Shown one piece after another: positions 30,683 through 31,947 of a DNA stretch of 31,947 nucleotides. Below the pieces are notes generated by a model. The model had not been told where the DNA came from, did not search any database, and saw nothing but the letters and a program-made list of their open reading frames with translations. This DNA is from a virus: IMG/VR virus record IMGVR_UViG_3300013010_000040, positions 1 through 31,947 of that record, one strand, 5' to 3'. Positions within the stretch are counted from its first letter, which is position 1. Every line of letters starts with the position of its first letter. The translations under genes and the position numbers were made by a program.

Positions 30683-30867
30683 TGGAAAAACAACCTCTTG
30701 ACAATAAGAACCAGCTCAAGACTCAAATCGAGAAACTGAAGCTGAAGCTCTCAGGAGACATGATAAAAGACATGGAAATCCGTGATCAGATTCATAATCT
30801 TGAAATGAAGATCAATGGAACGAAGCCGATGGATAGTCATATCGACTGCGAAGGTTGCGGATCTTGA
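30682..30867 (+). CDS. Small helical protein with C-terminal cysteines (61 aa)
   Basis: MEKQPLDNKNQLKTQIEKLK, a helical coiled-coil-like protein ending in DCEGCGS. The one-base overlap (TAATG) fixes the start at 30682. The CxxC end might bind metal with another protein. Family unknown. Confidence 0.74.
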   Translation: MEKQPLDNKNQLKTQIEKLKLKLSGDMIKDMEIRDQIHNLEMKINGTKPMDSHIDCEGCGS

Positions 30868-30876
30868 AAAATAAAT

Positions 30877-30949
30877 TTGCTTTTTTGTTGTAGTATAAAA
30901 TTTTCTACTATATTTGTTCTATCAAACAATCTAAAACAAACAAGATGAA
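30877..30949 (+). repeat. 73-bp exact repeat, copy 2 (promoter and leader)
   Basis: Identical to 17449-17521, including the promoter, the palindrome, the leader and ATGAA. Located between early recombination genes here, in contrast to the tail-region setting of copy 1. Confidence 0.97.
30885..30916 (+). promoter_or_regulatory. Strong promoter with palindromic spacer, copy 2
   Basis: TTGTTG (30885-30890), palindrome TAGTATAAAATTTTCTACTA (30891-30910) and TATATTTG (30909-30916). It drives the 56-residue cassette gene and probably the exonuclease. Confidence 0.85.
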
Positions 30950-31115
30950 TACAGTAACTTTTAATTGTCATTGCGGATCAACAGTTTTCAATTGGAGAAA
31001 AGGAGATGTGTTAGTGGTAACAAGGGAAACTAAAAAAACAATTCAACACATAGCGAAGGACGGAAAAAAGCACGTTTTTAGTAAACGCTTATTTTCTGAA
31101 TTTTCAGATAAGTAA
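30945..31115 (+). CDS. Small cassette protein (56 aa)
   Basis: Begins MNTVTFNCHCGSTVFNWRKG; a small beta-type protein with a CHC pair and a basic C-terminus (KKHVFSKRLFSEFSDK). It sits between the repeated promoter and the repeated hairpin, the same place as the unrelated 91-residue protein at 17517. The first codons (Met-Asn here, Met-Lys there) are within the repeat only for ATGAA. Function unknown; anti-host or regulatory roles are possible. Confidence 0.75.
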   Translation: MNTVTFNCHCGSTVFNWRKGDVLVVTRETKKTIQHIAKDGKKHVFSKRLFSEFSDK

Positions 31116-31124
31116 AAACAAACC

Positions 31125-31170
31125 ACCTCACTCGCTCCGCTTCCTTCATTGGTCGCGGAGCTTTCGAGGT
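31125..31170 (+). repeat. Conserved hairpin element, copy 2
   Basis: ACCTC (31125-31129) with GAGGT (31166-31170) as outer stem; GCTCCGC (31134-31140) with GCGGAGC (31155-31161) as inner stem; loop TTCCTTCATTGGTC. Two differences from copy 1: one in the loop, one next to the outer stem. Located 16 bases before the exonuclease start. Confidence 0.85.
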
Positions 31171-31185
31171 AAAAAACGACGAAAG

Positions 31186-31947
31186 ATGAAACAAATCAGA
31201 ACAGATCTAACGATTGAAGAATACCACCAACTGCCAGCGATATCAGCCTCGACGCTGAAAAAAGCTGCTCATTCAGAGCTTTCACTAAAGCACTACATGA
31301 GTACAAAAATGACAGAAGAGCATATTCCGCACCTCGACTTCGGAAACGCTTTCGAGCTTGCTCTCATGGATGAAGCAAACAAAACTCAAGAGTTTGATAA
31401 AAAAGTCAAAGTCGAGCCAACAAAAGAATGGATCGAGAAAGCTCTCGAATCAAATCCAGAACTGAAATCTCCAACAGCTTCGAAAGTCTACAAAGAAGCA
31501 AAACAAGAATGGTTCGATAAGCTGCCTGAAAACTGCTACGTCATAGCAGATGAAGGAAAAGAATCAATGGAGTCAATCAACGGAATGATTGCACAACTCA
31601 AGAAAGATCCTACTGTCTGGGCTTTACTAGGAGCTACGACTTACCAAGTTTCGTGCTTCTGGAAAGATGAAGAAACAGGACTTGATCTAAAGTCTCGGCC
31701 AGACGTGGCAAAAGCAAATAAAAATGTTCAGCTCGACATCAAGACAACGAGAGACGCTTCTCCACACGCTTTTGCAAGACAAGCGACTCAACTGCTATAT
31801 CCTATTCAAGCAATTATGCAAATAGATGGAGCAATCAAGTCAGGACTTATGGAGTCAGTCGAAAAGTATTACTGGCTTGCAGTTGAAAAAGAAGCTCCTT
31901 ACAATTATGCTCTCTACTACTTCACTGATGTAGATCGCTCGATTGTA
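31186..31947 (+). CDS. RecE-like PD-(D/E)XK exonuclease, N-terminal 254 residues (partial)
   Basis: The gene runs off the window. It begins MKQIRTDLTIEEYHQLPAIS with SASTLKKAAHSELS, an opening typical of RecB/Cas4/RecE-type phage exonucleases; HLDFGNAFELALMD (49-62) gives the first motif, and the core is D173 (KSRPDVA) with D184-I-K186 (QLDIKTT), followed by QATQLLYPIQAIMQ. It would resect double-stranded ends for the Rad52-like annealing protein. The gene follows the second hairpin element and so may be regulated by it. Confidence 0.87.
   Translation, partial: MKQIRTDLTIEEYHQLPAISASTLKKAAHSELSLKHYMSTKMTEEHIPHLDFGNAFELALMDEANKTQEFDKKVKVEPTKEWIEKALESNPELKSPTASKVYKEAKQEWFDKLPENCYVIADEGKESMESINGMIAQLKKDPTVWALLGATTYQVSCFWKDEETGLDLKSRPDVAKANKNVQLDIKTTRDASPHAFARQATQLLYPIQAIMQIDGAIKSGLMESVEKYYWLAVEKEAPYNYALYYFTDVDRSIV

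Overview
The window is most of the genome of a tailed, siphovirus-like phage (HK97-type capsid, long tail tape measure) of a Bacteroidota host, probably a flavobacterium. This rests on the -7 promoter boxes of the form TAnnTTTG with TTG about 18-19 bases upstream, A/C-rich leaders without Shine-Dalgarno sequences, a BT4734/VirE-like primase-helicase, and AT-rich DNA. No integrase, repressor, tRNA or CRISPR array was seen. Replication genes lie at both ends, which fits a circular or permuted genome cut inside the early region; the first gene (QueE) and last gene (exonuclease) are incomplete.

Layout. 1-3969: end of queE, then a primase-helicase and a DEAH-type helicase, separated by an AT-rich gap full of AGGAACAGA repeats (origin or operator candidate). 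3959-6965: a tiny membrane protein, a promoter with a long structured leader, and a run of small overlapping genes, of which only a VRR-NUC nuclease is recognisable. 6986-12044: packaging and head (TerS, TerL, portal, protease, capsid, small capsid-linked protein), closed by a terminator. 12118-16367: neck and tail (connector, a neck protein fused to beta repeats and a LamG-like domain, major tail protein), closed by a second terminator. 16443-17353: two genes on the minus strand (small protein, metallophosphoesterase). 17449-18117: a promoter/small gene/hairpin cassette and small genes. 18117-27190: tail completion, tape measure and distal tail proteins. 27187-29035: lysis (membrane protein, M15 endolysin, holin, overlapping spanin-like pair), then a terminator. 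29161-31947: early genes again: orphan DnaA domain IV protein, Rad52-like annealing protein, small proteins, and a RecE-like exonuclease.

Two promoter styles stand out. Early-type promoters (4 kb, 5.4 kb, 17.5 kb, 29.1 kb, 30.9 kb) mostly carry a 20-bp palindrome, or a half of it, between TTG and the -7 box and feed A/C-rich leaders. Several late genes instead have a TAnnTTTG box exactly four bases before the start codon and no clear -33, suggesting leaderless late mRNAs. The most unusual feature is a cassette present twice: a 73-bp exact promoter/leader repeat, then a different small gene in each copy, then a 45-base hairpin element with only two differences, then the next gene. It looks like a swap site for small accessory genes or a shared regulatory unit.
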